The notes beneath the pieces are model-generated. The model was not told the DNA's origin, made no database searches, and saw only the letters and a program-made list of their open reading frames with translations. Source: Pedobacter ureilyticus (GTDB taxonomy: Bacteria > Bacteroidota > Bacteroidia > Sphingobacteriales > Sphingobacteriaceae). From it: DNA of 64,000 nt. Position numbers and translations under genes: made by a program. Positions 43,567-51,651 of the stretch are shown here, piece by piece (the stretch's first letter is position 1; each line of letters starts with the position of its first letter). The stretch lies in assembly GCF_005925345.1 (NCBI RefSeq), contig NZ_SSHJ01000010.1, forward strand, positions 62,001 through 126,000, given 5' to 3'.

Positions 43567-44526
43567 TTACTTGATATTTTTCACTTTGTGTTCAAAAATC
43601 ATATCGTAATCGGTACTGCCACTTTGGGTTCCATCAGCGTAGTTCAGCTGCCTAAAAACAAGTCTTCGCTGGGGGCCAAAACGCTTGTCTATTTGTAGGC
43701 GTTTGGTCCAATCGCCTTGCATATTTTGCGACTGAGCGGGAATATCGAAAGTGACAATAGCTATTTTTTTATCCCTCAACGCCCCTATTTCATTACGAAA
43801 AGCCGACGGATTTTCTTGTTTAACTTTACGAAGCGTGATGAGGTAAGTTAAAGGTTCTTCATTAATTTCGGTTTCAAAATGAATGCGGCGATAGCTATCG
43901 TGTAGATTTACTACAGCTTTGCCCTTAACAAAAGAAGCTAACAACTCATCGCCATCATACACAAAAACGGTTTCGGTAAGGGTTCCTTTAGCACTCGTTT
44001 CTATTTCGGTAACAGTATTTTTTCGGTGGTCGAAAAGGGCTTGTTTCTTGCTCCCATTTTGATAAGTGCGTTGAATAGCTGTAACCATGCCGCTGTTGTC
44101 GTATTGATAAGTGTCGGTAAAGTTGGTGTAAACGCCAGTGGCGGTAACTTTTTGCAAAACTCCATTGGCATTATAATGTAGTTTTTGTGTAGCATTAAAG
44201 TTTTTGGCTGTGGCTAGTGTATTGATGCTGTCTAACTTGCCATCTTTATAGACATAATTGTGCGCAGTTTCACTGGCATATTTACCAAAAATACGCGTGT
44301 ACTTTTGGATAAGGTGCCCTTCTGTATTAAAAGAAATTACTTCTGCCATGGTAGGCTCATAACCCAAACTATCGCTTCTGTAGTAGGCAACTTTGGCAAA
44401 ATTAGGTTGTTGCTGAAAGCTAAATGACTGCCAGTATGTTTTTGGTGGCGAGAGGTGTTCTGCCTCTTGCGCCTTCAGTCCAAAACCAAGCAAAAGAAGT
44501 GCTAAAGTTGTTGTTAATTTCATCAT
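43567..44526 (-). CDS. Secreted YD-repeat-like protein, paralogue 2
   Basis: About 320 residues starting at MMKLTTTLALLLLGFGLKAQ, which gives a proper signal peptide; the in-frame start at 44583 would add 19 polar residues and bury the signal, so I prefer 44526. Beta-hairpin units such as DTYQYDNSGMVTAIQRTYQN resemble YD repeats. The C-terminus LNYADGTQSGSTDYDMIFEH matches the end of the protein at 38334. It starts 8 bases after the stop of the 300-residue gene upstream, so the two are probably co-transcribed. Function unknown. Confidence 0.7.
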   Translation of the reverse strand: MMKLTTTLALLLLGFGLKAQEAEHLSPPKTYWQSFSFQQQPNFAKVAYYRSDSLGYEPTMAEVISFNTEGHLIQKYTRIFGKYASETAHNYVYKDGKLDSINTLATAKNFNATQKLHYNANGVLQKVTATGVYTNFTDTYQYDNSGMVTAIQRTYQNGSKKQALFDHRKNTVTEIETSAKGTLTETVFVYDGDELLASFVKGKAVVNLHDSYRRIHFETEINEEPLTYLITLRKVKQENPSAFRNEIGALRDKKIAIVTFDIPAQSQNMQGDWTKRLQIDKRFGPQRRLVFRQLNYADGTQSGSTDYDMIFEHKVKNIK

Positions 44527-44534
44527 CTGTGTGT

Positions 44535-45437
44535 TTAGTTTCGGTACTCCATTACTCTTCGGGTAAGTTTGGTGTATTGCCATTTACCGCTTTTCATTTG
44601 GTAGGTTTTGCGTTCGGTCCAGTTTCCTTTTGCATCATATTGGTATTCATAACGTTCTATATCTTTTCCATTTCTCTGTATGCGTTCCAACTCCTGATAG
44701 TCAAATTCGTCTCCTGCAAGGTCTACTTTACGGGTTTTGTAATTGTATTTGGTTTCATCGCTTATTCCCAGATTGATTACATAGTTGGCTAATTTTTTAC
44801 CGTTCTTATCTAATAGTAAACTGTCTGTCTGGTCTAATATGTCATCTACATACAATTTGGATAGCTGAAGCGTAGTGCCATCCTTATTGGCTTTGTACCA
44901 AAATGCTGTGCGTTTTACCACCGAGTTTTGAGGATTGTAAACGGTTTCTTGCGTATAATCGTCATCATTTCCTTCGTATTTTACTTCAAAAACATCTGGC
45001 TCGGGCACATTTAGCAAATAGCGCTTTACCTTTATTTTTTCTACATCAAAACCGCCATAAGTATACTGCCAGTCTTCAACGGTTTTTAATGTATTTGGAT
45101 TGATAATTTGTACCGATTTTAATTTCTTGGAATGCGCATCGGCGTAATTAAATCTGATATCAAAATCGGCATAACTGTTATTGTAATTTACGAATTGATA
45201 ATCGGTCAGTTGAAAGTTATTGTTCCATATTACATGGGTTTCCAAAAGGGGATGTTCTTCGCTTTCCTCAACAGTTAGTTCTTTTATGGTAAGACTTTTT
45301 ACTTGCGAAAAATCAATCAGATCTACTTGGTTTCTAAAATCCCATTGGGTAGGATAATAAGAAATATAGTTTTGAGAAAAAGCAGTATTTGTCATCAAAC
45401 AAGCGGCAACTAAAAGGATAATTTTTATTGTTTTCAT
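44535..45437 (-). CDS. Secreted YD-repeat-like protein, paralogue 3
   Basis: About 300 residues starting at MKTIKIILLVAACLMTNTAF, which is a clean signal peptide. The in-frame start at 45503 adds 22 residues without this property. The C-terminal unit ERYEYQYDAKGNWTERKTYQ is the standard Y-x-Y-D-x-x-G-N-W-T motif of RHS-like repeats, and further units precede it (VKYEGNDDDYTQETVYN). No enzymatic motif. It forms a likely operon with paralogue 2 (8-base gap); 133 bases separate it from paralogue 4 upstream. Confidence 0.7.
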   Translation of the reverse strand: MKTIKIILLVAACLMTNTAFSQNYISYYPTQWDFRNQVDLIDFSQVKSLTIKELTVEESEEHPLLETHVIWNNNFQLTDYQFVNYNNSYADFDIRFNYADAHSKKLKSVQIINPNTLKTVEDWQYTYGGFDVEKIKVKRYLLNVPEPDVFEVKYEGNDDDYTQETVYNPQNSVVKRTAFWYKANKDGTTLQLSKLYVDDILDQTDSLLLDKNGKKLANYVINLGISDETKYNYKTRKVDLAGDEFDYQELERIQRNGKDIERYEYQYDAKGNWTERKTYQMKSGKWQYTKLTRRVMEYRN

Positions 45438-45570
45438 CTTTTTTATTTTATAGTCGGGGCAAATCGAAATCTTTAAGCTTAGTGCTTTCCTGTACAGTAG
45501 CATAAAAATCTAAGGCAAGGAAGAGCACGAGCAAAATATATTTTAGGCCAAGTTTAATTTTATAACCCCA

Positions 45571-47307
45571 TTAATTTGTTTTATTGCTATAAGCGCCACT
45601 GTATTTTTGAAGCCGTTCTTTCGATTTTTTACGAACGAAATCTCTTTGCTCATCGGTTAGGTTAGGTAGTAACTTTATTAAAGCCACACGCTGTGGCATC
45701 TTCATTAATAACTCAAAAGCGGCATCTGGACTTTTTGTGTAAACCTCTTTAAATATCGCAGCGCTAGACTCAATTATTTTCTCGGCAGCGTAACCTTTTT
45801 GTTCCCAACTTTTCAGCTGGTTTTCCATATAACTTTTCAATCCGTTCAAGTTCGTTCTGTACGCTGCCATATAGGCTGCAGCTTCGGCAGACAAACCGCT
45901 GTAAGGATCAACATTGTTAGCCGTTGAATTGGCAACTCTAGCGCTGTTTTGTACGGTATGATTGCCATTTACAGTAGACGTATGGGTTGTGGTAGACACA
46001 TTATCTTTAATACCCAAATAACTGAAAAGTCCATCTACAAACATCCCAACTTGGTTGTTGTAGAGTTTTCTAATTGTTTCATTTGGAGACTGTGGGTAAA
46101 GCATAATTGCTTTGCCATTCTTAGTTAGTATAGCGCTAATTAACTCAATAGTTAAATGGTTATCGCTAATGGTGTATCTAATATTGGCAGTGCCTTTATC
46201 TTGCTCCGAAATTTTTTGCGTCCATATTCCATCAATTTGATAGGTTTTGGTTGCTCCGCCTACAAAGCTGTAAGTCCCCATTTTTTTCAGGTTGTCGATA
46301 TATTTATTGAGGGCAACTAAAGCCGTTTCTTTAGTGTATTTTCCGTTAAATAACCGAGATTGCGAGCCTTCCTTAACAATTGTTGAGGCAGTATTAGCAG
46401 CAACCGTATTTTTCTGTGCTTGATTTGGCTGTATTATACTCAGTATATTCTTATAATAGGTAACATTTACTGAATATCTACTTTTTTTCAGTTTAATTAA
46501 AAATTGGCTTCTCAGGTTTTGATATTGATCAAGCATTACGTTTACAAACTCCTTATTAAATGCCTCCAAACCGGCTTCATCAAAAGAAAACTTCTTCGGG
46601 TTAATAGATATCTGTTCTCTTTTTTGTCTGACAAAAGAGGAGGTAATTAAAGGAATGCTCCCTCTTGATGCTAATTTTCCGTTCTTGTAAATGTGCATTA
46701 CGATATCCCACCCACCTTCACTTCGCTTGGTATAGGTAAACTTAAATTCCTCGACCTCCATAACGCCTGTTGCAACGTGCGGTTCCGTAATTTTTTCGGA
46801 AATTACCTGCCCCAAAGTATTGTAGGTAAATTCTTGGCTGTAATTCTCCTTTCCGTTTTGGTCTTTAGCAGTACATAAAGTGAGCCGTTTGTTTTTGTCA
46901 TAAGTATAAGTATATCTACCTTGGCTGATAACCAACCCTTCGCTATTCACTTTAATCGTCGCTGGATATTCGCTTGTTTTATTTCCTTTGCTATCAAGAA
47001 ACGCATAGGTTTCCTTAATTAAGTTTCCTTTCGTGTCGTACTGGTAAGTATATAATATCTTGCTATGGCCTCCCGGCTGGGAAGTGATTTTTTCTACCAA
47101 TTTTCCCTGCTCATTAAAGTAGAGATAAAAGATTTCCCTGCTCATACTTTCTGCTTTAAACTCTTTTATTGGCCCTTTAACATTATAGTGATTGGCAGTA
47201 TAAAAAACAGGGACAGGATTTAAAGGTGCATTCGCCCAATCTATATATTGTGCATAACCACTAATAGCGGTAAAAATCGTGAGCAGAAATGTGATTATTG
47301 CTTTCAT
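45571..47307 (-). CDS. Secreted YD-repeat-like protein with helical C-terminal domain, paralogue 4
   Basis: A 578-residue secreted protein (signal peptide ends SGYAQ). The first ~240 residues hold several YD-like units (LYTYQYDTKGNLIKETYAFL, GRYTYTYDKNKRLTLCTAKD, SQEFTYNTLGQVISEKI). Residues ~320-440 look like a lipocalin- or plug-like beta domain, and the last ~100 are helical (EAAAYMAAYRTNLNGLKSYM). It is the largest of the YD set. It lies 18 bases downstream of the six-helix membrane protein gene, so the two may be linked. Function unknown. Confidence 0.68.
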   Translation of the reverse strand: MKAIITFLLTIFTAISGYAQYIDWANAPLNPVPVFYTANHYNVKGPIKEFKAESMSREIFYLYFNEQGKLVEKITSQPGGHSKILYTYQYDTKGNLIKETYAFLDSKGNKTSEYPATIKVNSEGLVISQGRYTYTYDKNKRLTLCTAKDQNGKENYSQEFTYNTLGQVISEKITEPHVATGVMEVEEFKFTYTKRSEGGWDIVMHIYKNGKLASRGSIPLITSSFVRQKREQISINPKKFSFDEAGLEAFNKEFVNVMLDQYQNLRSQFLIKLKKSRYSVNVTYYKNILSIIQPNQAQKNTVAANTASTIVKEGSQSRLFNGKYTKETALVALNKYIDNLKKMGTYSFVGGATKTYQIDGIWTQKISEQDKGTANIRYTISDNHLTIELISAILTKNGKAIMLYPQSPNETIRKLYNNQVGMFVDGLFSYLGIKDNVSTTTHTSTVNGNHTVQNSARVANSTANNVDPYSGLSAEAAAYMAAYRTNLNGLKSYMENQLKSWEQKGYAAEKIIESSAAIFKEVYTKSPDAAFELLMKMPQRVALIKLLPNLTDEQRDFVRKKSKERLQKYSGAYSNKTN

Positions 47308-47325
47308 TTTATGGCGTATTTGAGA

Positions 47326-47967
47326 TTAACTGTTGTTTGGTTTTGGCATGACGTTGTCTGAAGCGGTTAGCTTTTGCATCAACATTTTTAAGAATAGAAA
47401 CGGAAGCACAATCAGCAAGGAGCCCCAGCGGTTTTCGGGCGTAAAGGTTTCGGGATAATTTTTCACTACAAAAAACATGACCACGCCACCAACAATGATA
47501 GAAATATGCAGCACAATAGCATTGGGACTAAAAGCACCCAAATAAATGCGTACGGGCTGTTGTGTTTTATGCAGAAAAACTCTTTCTATTAAAATAAAAA
47601 TAAGGTTGCCATTAAAAAACCAGTTCTGGAAAAACAAAACCTGCATATTGGCATAGATAATATCTTGATGATTTGAACCGGCAATGAAGCCAAAAAACAC
47701 CACGATAAACACCCAATAAATGCCCATTAAGAACAAGCTGCCAAATTCGAACTGTCCATCTTTTTCGCGGATGGCATTTTTGTTCCAATTTCTGTAACTA
47801 AAATCTACCACTAGCTGTATCAAAGCGCTCCACCAAAAGAAATAAATCAGGTAAAAAACGGTGGTTTGCCCGTTAAGCACCGATAACAAGGTGAGGCTTA
47901 AAAAGATGATAAAATCCCACTTCCTGTAGTTTTTTACTTGGCGGTTAATGGTGGCTTGCAGCGACAT
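47326..47967 (-). CDS. Six-helix integral membrane protein of unknown function
   Basis: A 213-residue protein with about six hydrophobic segments separated by short loops; a basic stretch (RNWNKNAIREKDGQ) lies after the second helix. No signature I can tie with confidence to a named transporter or enzyme. It lies between the secreted 322-residue protein gene (41 bases upstream) and YD-like paralogue 4 (18 bases downstream) on the same strand, so it may belong to the same transcript. A role in anchoring or exporting the secreted proteins would be speculation. Confidence 0.6.
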   Translation of the reverse strand: MSLQATINRQVKNYRKWDFIIFLSLTLLSVLNGQTTVFYLIYFFWWSALIQLVVDFSYRNWNKNAIREKDGQFEFGSLFLMGIYWVFIVVFFGFIAGSNHQDIIYANMQVLFFQNWFFNGNLIFILIERVFLHKTQQPVRIYLGAFSPNAIVLHISIIVGGVVMFFVVKNYPETFTPENRWGSLLIVLPFLFLKMLMQKLTASDNVMPKPNNS

Positions 47968-48008
47968 AGTTTAATGTTTTTAACTTAAATTTAAGAAAAT
48001 CAAAAACA

Positions 48009-48977
48009 CTATCTATAATATTTGGATTGGAATTCGTTGAGGTGGTGTTTCAAAAATACGTCAATAGCCTGCTCCACTCCTTTTTTGTATTTATCTGCAT
48101 CTGCAGGAACAATTGCTGCTTTGGCTGTGGCTTTGTTTTTTGCTGTATATAATGTTCCAAAAGCGGTTTTTGTTCCCCAGTTATCGTAATCGGAAGCTAC
48201 ATAATTGGTGATTTTTTCTTCCTTAATTACACCATCTACGTCTAAATCTTTTTTCAGTACACCCTGATATTCTGCCAAAGGAGAGCCTCCGATTTTATTT
48301 CGTCCTACAATAAAATGGGCAATGGTATTGTCTTCTGACAAAACCAAATTAGTTTTGGCAACTACATTTGCGCCAATCCCACTTTTACTTGAGCCGCTGG
48401 CTTTAACAAATTCTACATACAATTCTACCCTAACCACGGCAGCATCTTGGAGTTCTTTAGAAAGCTTGGTGGTATTTTCTGTTGCACCTTTTTCTTTGTA
48501 GAAGAAGCCGACGTTTTGCGGATGAACGGTTAAAGTACCTTCTTCCTTATGATAAGGGCTCATTTTTAAGTTGGTACTGTATTGATAGTCTTTGTAAAAT
48601 TCGGTGTTTTTTGCTTCATCTGCTTTCATTACATTAAAACCCTTGGCTTTTAAGTCGGCTATAAATTGAGCATAGGCATCATTAGTAATGTGCTGAAGTG
48701 TTGCTTCAGGAATATCCAAACCTACCGCAAGTGAAGCTTTTGCGGCACCCATTACCGCTCCAAATATTCCAGAACCACCTTTTTTGGTGGCAGATTTTTC
48801 GCTATACACCTGATAATGCACAGCAAAATCGGCGATATATACATTTTTGTTATCAAATTTTGCTTTTCCCAAACTTACAGGACCGGTTTTTCCAGGCTTA
48901 AAATCGCCTAAAGTTTGTGCATTAACAAAATAAATAGACATACAACATACCGTAGTAGCAATTATTTTCAGTTTCAT
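48009..48977 (-). CDS. Secreted protein of unknown function
   Basis: A 322-residue protein with a signal peptide (ends IYFVNAQ) and no cysteines in the mature part. The chain is a mixed alpha/beta domain. A glycine/alanine patch (KKGGSGIFGAVMGAAKASLA) near residue 70 could be a loop or a membrane-interacting segment. I do not recognise the family. It heads the minus-strand block and faces the methyltransferase gene across 241 bases. Confidence 0.6.
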   Translation of the reverse strand: MKLKIIATTVCCMSIYFVNAQTLGDFKPGKTGPVSLGKAKFDNKNVYIADFAVHYQVYSEKSATKKGGSGIFGAVMGAAKASLAVGLDIPEATLQHITNDAYAQFIADLKAKGFNVMKADEAKNTEFYKDYQYSTNLKMSPYHKEEGTLTVHPQNVGFFYKEKGATENTTKLSKELQDAAVVRVELYVEFVKASGSSKSGIGANVVAKTNLVLSEDNTIAHFIVGRNKIGGSPLAEYQGVLKKDLDVDGVIKEEKITNYVASDYDNWGTKTAFGTLYTAKNKATAKAAIVPADADKYKKGVEQAIDVFLKHHLNEFQSKYYR

Positions 48978-49218
48978 AACTTTTAGTTTAAATGTTTATA
49001 TGCAATATTAGCTACAACGCTTGGGTTTATGAATAGGGCAAATGCCCCATTTTGTGGTAGAAAAATTATTAAAACAAAAGCTAAGGGGACTGTAGCTAGC
49101 AGATTGCGTAACAACTTTTAATTTCTGATAAACATGATCAAATACGCACAATAATTATGGATTACCGCTTAGTTTAGTGCAACTTTGTGCTATATAAATC
49201 GAAGATCAGAATAACATC

Positions 49219-49812
49219 ATGCAGCAACAAAATCAACTCGATCAATCTTTTTGGAACAGCCGTTGGCAAAACCAACAAACAGGTTGGGATATTGGCATGG
49301 CCTCGCCAGCAATTATCGCTTACATGGCACAATACCTAAATAAAAATGCTGCCATTTTAATACCCGGCTGTGGTAATGCACATGAGGCGAATTGGCTACT
49401 AGAAAACGGTTTTACCAATATTACTTTGATTGATATTGCACCAAAAGCAGTGGCAATGCTGAAGGCAAAATATGATAAAACCCCAGTCATAAACGTAATT
49501 TTGGGCGATTTTTTTGAGCATACAGGTCAGTACGATTTAATCATAGAACAAACCTTTTTCTGTGCCATTGATCCTAAATTGCGGGAAAAATACGTAGCAC
49601 AATCATCAGCTTTGCTTAAACCTAAGGGCAAAATTATAGGTTTGCTTTTTAGTATTGATTTTGAAAGAAATGGCCCGCCTTTTGGCGGAAATACAAGCGA
49701 GTACCAAGCGCTTTTTGAAAAACATTTTTCTATTAAAGCCATAGAAAATTGTTACAACAGCATTAAACCTAGAGCAAATACCGAAGTTTTTATCAACTTT
49801 GTGAAGAAGTAA
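49219..49812 (+). CDS. TPMT-family SAM-dependent methyltransferase
   Basis: A 197-residue protein of the thiopurine methyltransferase fold. The N-terminal SFWNSRWQNQQTGWDIGMAS is the family hallmark (W-x-x-R-W-x-x-x-x-T-G-W-D), and ILIPGCGNAHEANWLLENGF holds the SAM-binding glycine-rich loop. Family members methylate thiols, selenium, tellurium or halides, which fits a locus of thioredoxins and sulfur carriers. The thioredoxin gene follows 30 bases later on the same strand. A TGCAACTTTG stretch just upstream (49178-49187) may be its -7 region; the 17-base sulfur motif is absent here. Confidence 0.88.
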   Translation: MQQQNQLDQSFWNSRWQNQQTGWDIGMASPAIIAYMAQYLNKNAAILIPGCGNAHEANWLLENGFTNITLIDIAPKAVAMLKAKYDKTPVINVILGDFFEHTGQYDLIIEQTFFCAIDPKLREKYVAQSSALLKPKGKIIGLLFSIDFERNGPPFGGNTSEYQALFEKHFSIKAIENCYNSIKPRANTEVFINFVKK

Positions 49813-49842
49813 TTGGCTTATCAAATCAATTAAATATCACGT

Positions 49843-50136
49843 ATGACTTTTCAAGAAATCATTAATCAAGATAAACCCGTTTTGATAGACTTTTTTGCCG
49901 AATGGTGTGGGCCATGTAAAATGATGGCGCCTATGCTAGATGACCTGAAAAAAAGGGTTGGCGATAAAGCGAGCATCATTAAAATAGATGTAGATAAAAA
50001 TAAGCAGGCCGCTGCAGCCTACCGGGTAAGTGGTGTACCTACACTCATACTGTTTAAAAAAGGTGAAATCCGCTGGCGGCAGTCGGGTGTAATTCCAGTT
50101 GCTGATTTAGAAAGATTAATTAACGAAAACTTATAA
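49843..50136 (+). CDS. Thioredoxin
   Basis: A 97-residue, single-domain cytoplasmic thioredoxin with the canonical site EWCGPCK (Cys22, Cys25) and the cis-proline loop [13 protein letters not shown]. Length is normal for thioredoxins lacking extensions. Lying four bases before the rhodanese-thioredoxin lipoprotein gene and amid sulfur genes, it most likely serves to reduce persulfides or disulfides formed during sulfur handling rather than being the housekeeping copy. Confidence 0.93.
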   Translation: MTFQEIINQDKPVLIDFFAEWCGPCKMMAPMLDDLKKRVGDKASIIKIDVDKNKQAAAAYRVSGVPTLILFKKGEIRWRQSGVIPVADLERLINENL

Positions 50137-50140
50137 ATCG

Positions 50141-50851
50141 ATGTATAAAAGTATTTTAATTTTTATTGCAGCTATTGTGCTTAGCAGCTGCAGCAATGCT
50201 CAAACTAATGCAAGCCCTACCCGTCTTTCGGCTACAGCATTTGCCGAGCAACTTAAAAAGGATGCTGATGCGCAATTACTTGATGTACGTACGCCAAGTG
50301 AGTTTAAAAATGGGCATATCCAAAATGCCATCAACGCAAATATTAACGATAAACATTTTGAAGAGCAAGTTGCCGCACTAGATAAAACAAAACCAGTTTA
50401 CGTGTATTGTTTAAGCGGCGGCAGAAGCAAAAATGCCGTAAAACAATTGAGCGCTGCAGGTTTTAACAATGTTGTAGAATTACCTGGCGGGATGATGGAA
50501 TGGCGGGCCAACAACCTCCCAGAAAGCAAAGATGCGAATGTACCAGCAGTTAAGGGAATGAATTTGGCGCAATATGAAAATCTCTTAAAATCAGACAAAT
50601 TGGTGCTGGTTGATTTTTATGCTGATTGGTGTGCACCATGTAAAGAAATGAAACCCTATTTAGATCGGATTGCTAAAGATATGGCTGATAAAGTTGTGAT
50701 TTTGCGCATTGATGCCGATGCCAATACCGAACTTTGCAAAAGCCTAAAAATTGAAGCACTACCTGTGCTTAAGCTCTATAAAAAAGAAAAATTGGTTTGG
50801 GATAATTTAGGTTTTGTTGATGAGGCTACGGTACGTAAGCAGTTGAAGTAA
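50141..50851 (+). CDS. Rhodanese-thioredoxin fusion lipoprotein
   Basis: A 236-residue lipoprotein with lipobox Cys17 (VLSSCSN), so it acts outside the cytoplasm. Residues ~30-125 form a rhodanese domain with active Cys90 in VYCLSGGRSKN. Residues ~135-236 form a thioredoxin domain with WCAPC (Cys164, Cys167) and the cis-proline loop EALPVLKLYKK. A single chain can thus take up sulfane sulfur as a persulfide and release it by its own thioredoxin. The domain pairing and the neighbours point to extracytoplasmic thiosulfate or polysulfide handling. It starts 4 bases after the thioredoxin stop. Confidence 0.9.
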   Translation: MYKSILIFIAAIVLSSCSNAQTNASPTRLSATAFAEQLKKDADAQLLDVRTPSEFKNGHIQNAINANINDKHFEEQVAALDKTKPVYVYCLSGGRSKNAVKQLSAAGFNNVVELPGGMMEWRANNLPESKDANVPAVKGMNLAQYENLLKSDKLVLVDFYADWCAPCKEMKPYLDRIAKDMADKVVILRIDADANTELCKSLKIEALPVLKLYKKEKLVWDNLGFVDEATVRKQLK

Positions 50852-50905
50852 GGTACGTTTCGGATGATTTAACACTCATTTTTAACCACAGAACACAAAA
50901 ACTTT

Positions 50906-50973
50906 CGTCATTGCGAGGCACGAAGCAATCTTAAAGCGATAGTTGTAAGATTGCTTCGTGCCTCGCAATGACG
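50906..50973. repeat. Perfect 28-base palindromic element
   Basis: Left arm 50906-50933 and right arm 50946-50973 are exact reverse complements over 28 bases with a 12-base loop. The outer sequence begins CGTCATTGCGAGGCACGAAG. It lies between the rhodanese-thioredoxin and YeeE genes. A degenerate half copy is at 3062-3085. This form (dispersed, palindromic, intergenic) suggests a REP/MITE-like element. Confidence 0.8.
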
Positions 50974-51012
50974 GGTTAAGGCGCAAACATACACCAAAGA
51001 TAATTTTCCTTC

Positions 51013-51057
51013 TGTAACCAAAGTAACCGAACTTCCCATTTTGATATTGCACCTTTG
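51013..51057 (+). promoter_or_regulatory. Crp/Fnr-type operator and -7 element of the YeeE operon
   Basis: TGTAACCAAAGTAACCG at 51013-51029, then 24 bases, then TTTG (part of CACCTTTG, 51050-51057); the start codon at 51084 is 26 bases further on. Motif and spacing match 29708 and 31158. It lies 40 bases after the palindromic element. Confidence 0.7.
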
Positions 51058-51083
51058 TAACATAAGAAAAACCGTACCTCAAT

Positions 51084-51647
51084 ATGTTAGATTTTTTAAA
51101 GCAACCTTGGCCTTGGTACATCGCTGGCCCACTAATTGGATTAACCGTGCCAGCCTTATTGATATTGGGCAACAAGTCGTTTGGCATTAGCTCATCGCTA
51201 AGGCATATTTGTGCGGCTTGCCTACCAGCCAACATTCCATTTTTTAAATACGATTGGAAAAAAGAAGCCTGGAACCTGTTTTTTGTATTTGGCATATTGT
51301 TAGGTGGGGCTATTGCGATCCATTTTTTATCAAACCCCAACCCTATCGAGGTAAATCCAAAATTAGCTACAGAATTAGCAGCTTATGGCATTACAGATTA
51401 CAATAACTTAATACCGCAAGACATTATGAACTGGCCTGCATTATTAACGCTAAAAGGCTTTTTATTAATGGTTGTTGGTGGTTTTTTGGTAGGTTTTGGC
51501 ACACGTTATGCCGGCGGTTGCACCAGTGGCCACGCCATTATGGGTTTATCGAACTTACAATGGCCTTCGTTAGTAGCCACCATTTGTTTTATGATTGGTG
51601 GTTTTATCATGGCCAATTTAATTTTACCTCACATTTTAGCCCTTTAA
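51084..51647 (+). CDS. YeeE/YedE-family sulfur transporter half (N-terminal type)
   Basis: A 187-residue membrane protein with four to five helices. [20 protein letters not shown] carries the glycine-cysteine motif of the YeeE/YedE (TsuA) family, in which conserved cysteines relay thiosulfate through the membrane. Full-length TsuA proteins hold two such halves in one chain; here they are two genes. The second half starts 4 bases downstream. The pair probably imports thiosulfate or another sulfane-sulfur compound. The start ATG lies 26 bases after the -7 element. Confidence 0.88.
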   Translation: MLDFLKQPWPWYIAGPLIGLTVPALLILGNKSFGISSSLRHICAACLPANIPFFKYDWKKEAWNLFFVFGILLGGAIAIHFLSNPNPIEVNPKLATELAAYGITDYNNLIPQDIMNWPALLTLKGFLLMVVGGFLVGFGTRYAGGCTSGHAIMGLSNLQWPSLVATICFMIGGFIMANLILPHILAL

Positions 51648-51651
51648 TGTT

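Noticed and set aside
50882..51340. Open frame of 152 codons on the minus strand
   Set aside because: It runs through the perfect palindrome at 50906-50973 and antisense to the YeeE gene and its operator; the protein shows no family features.
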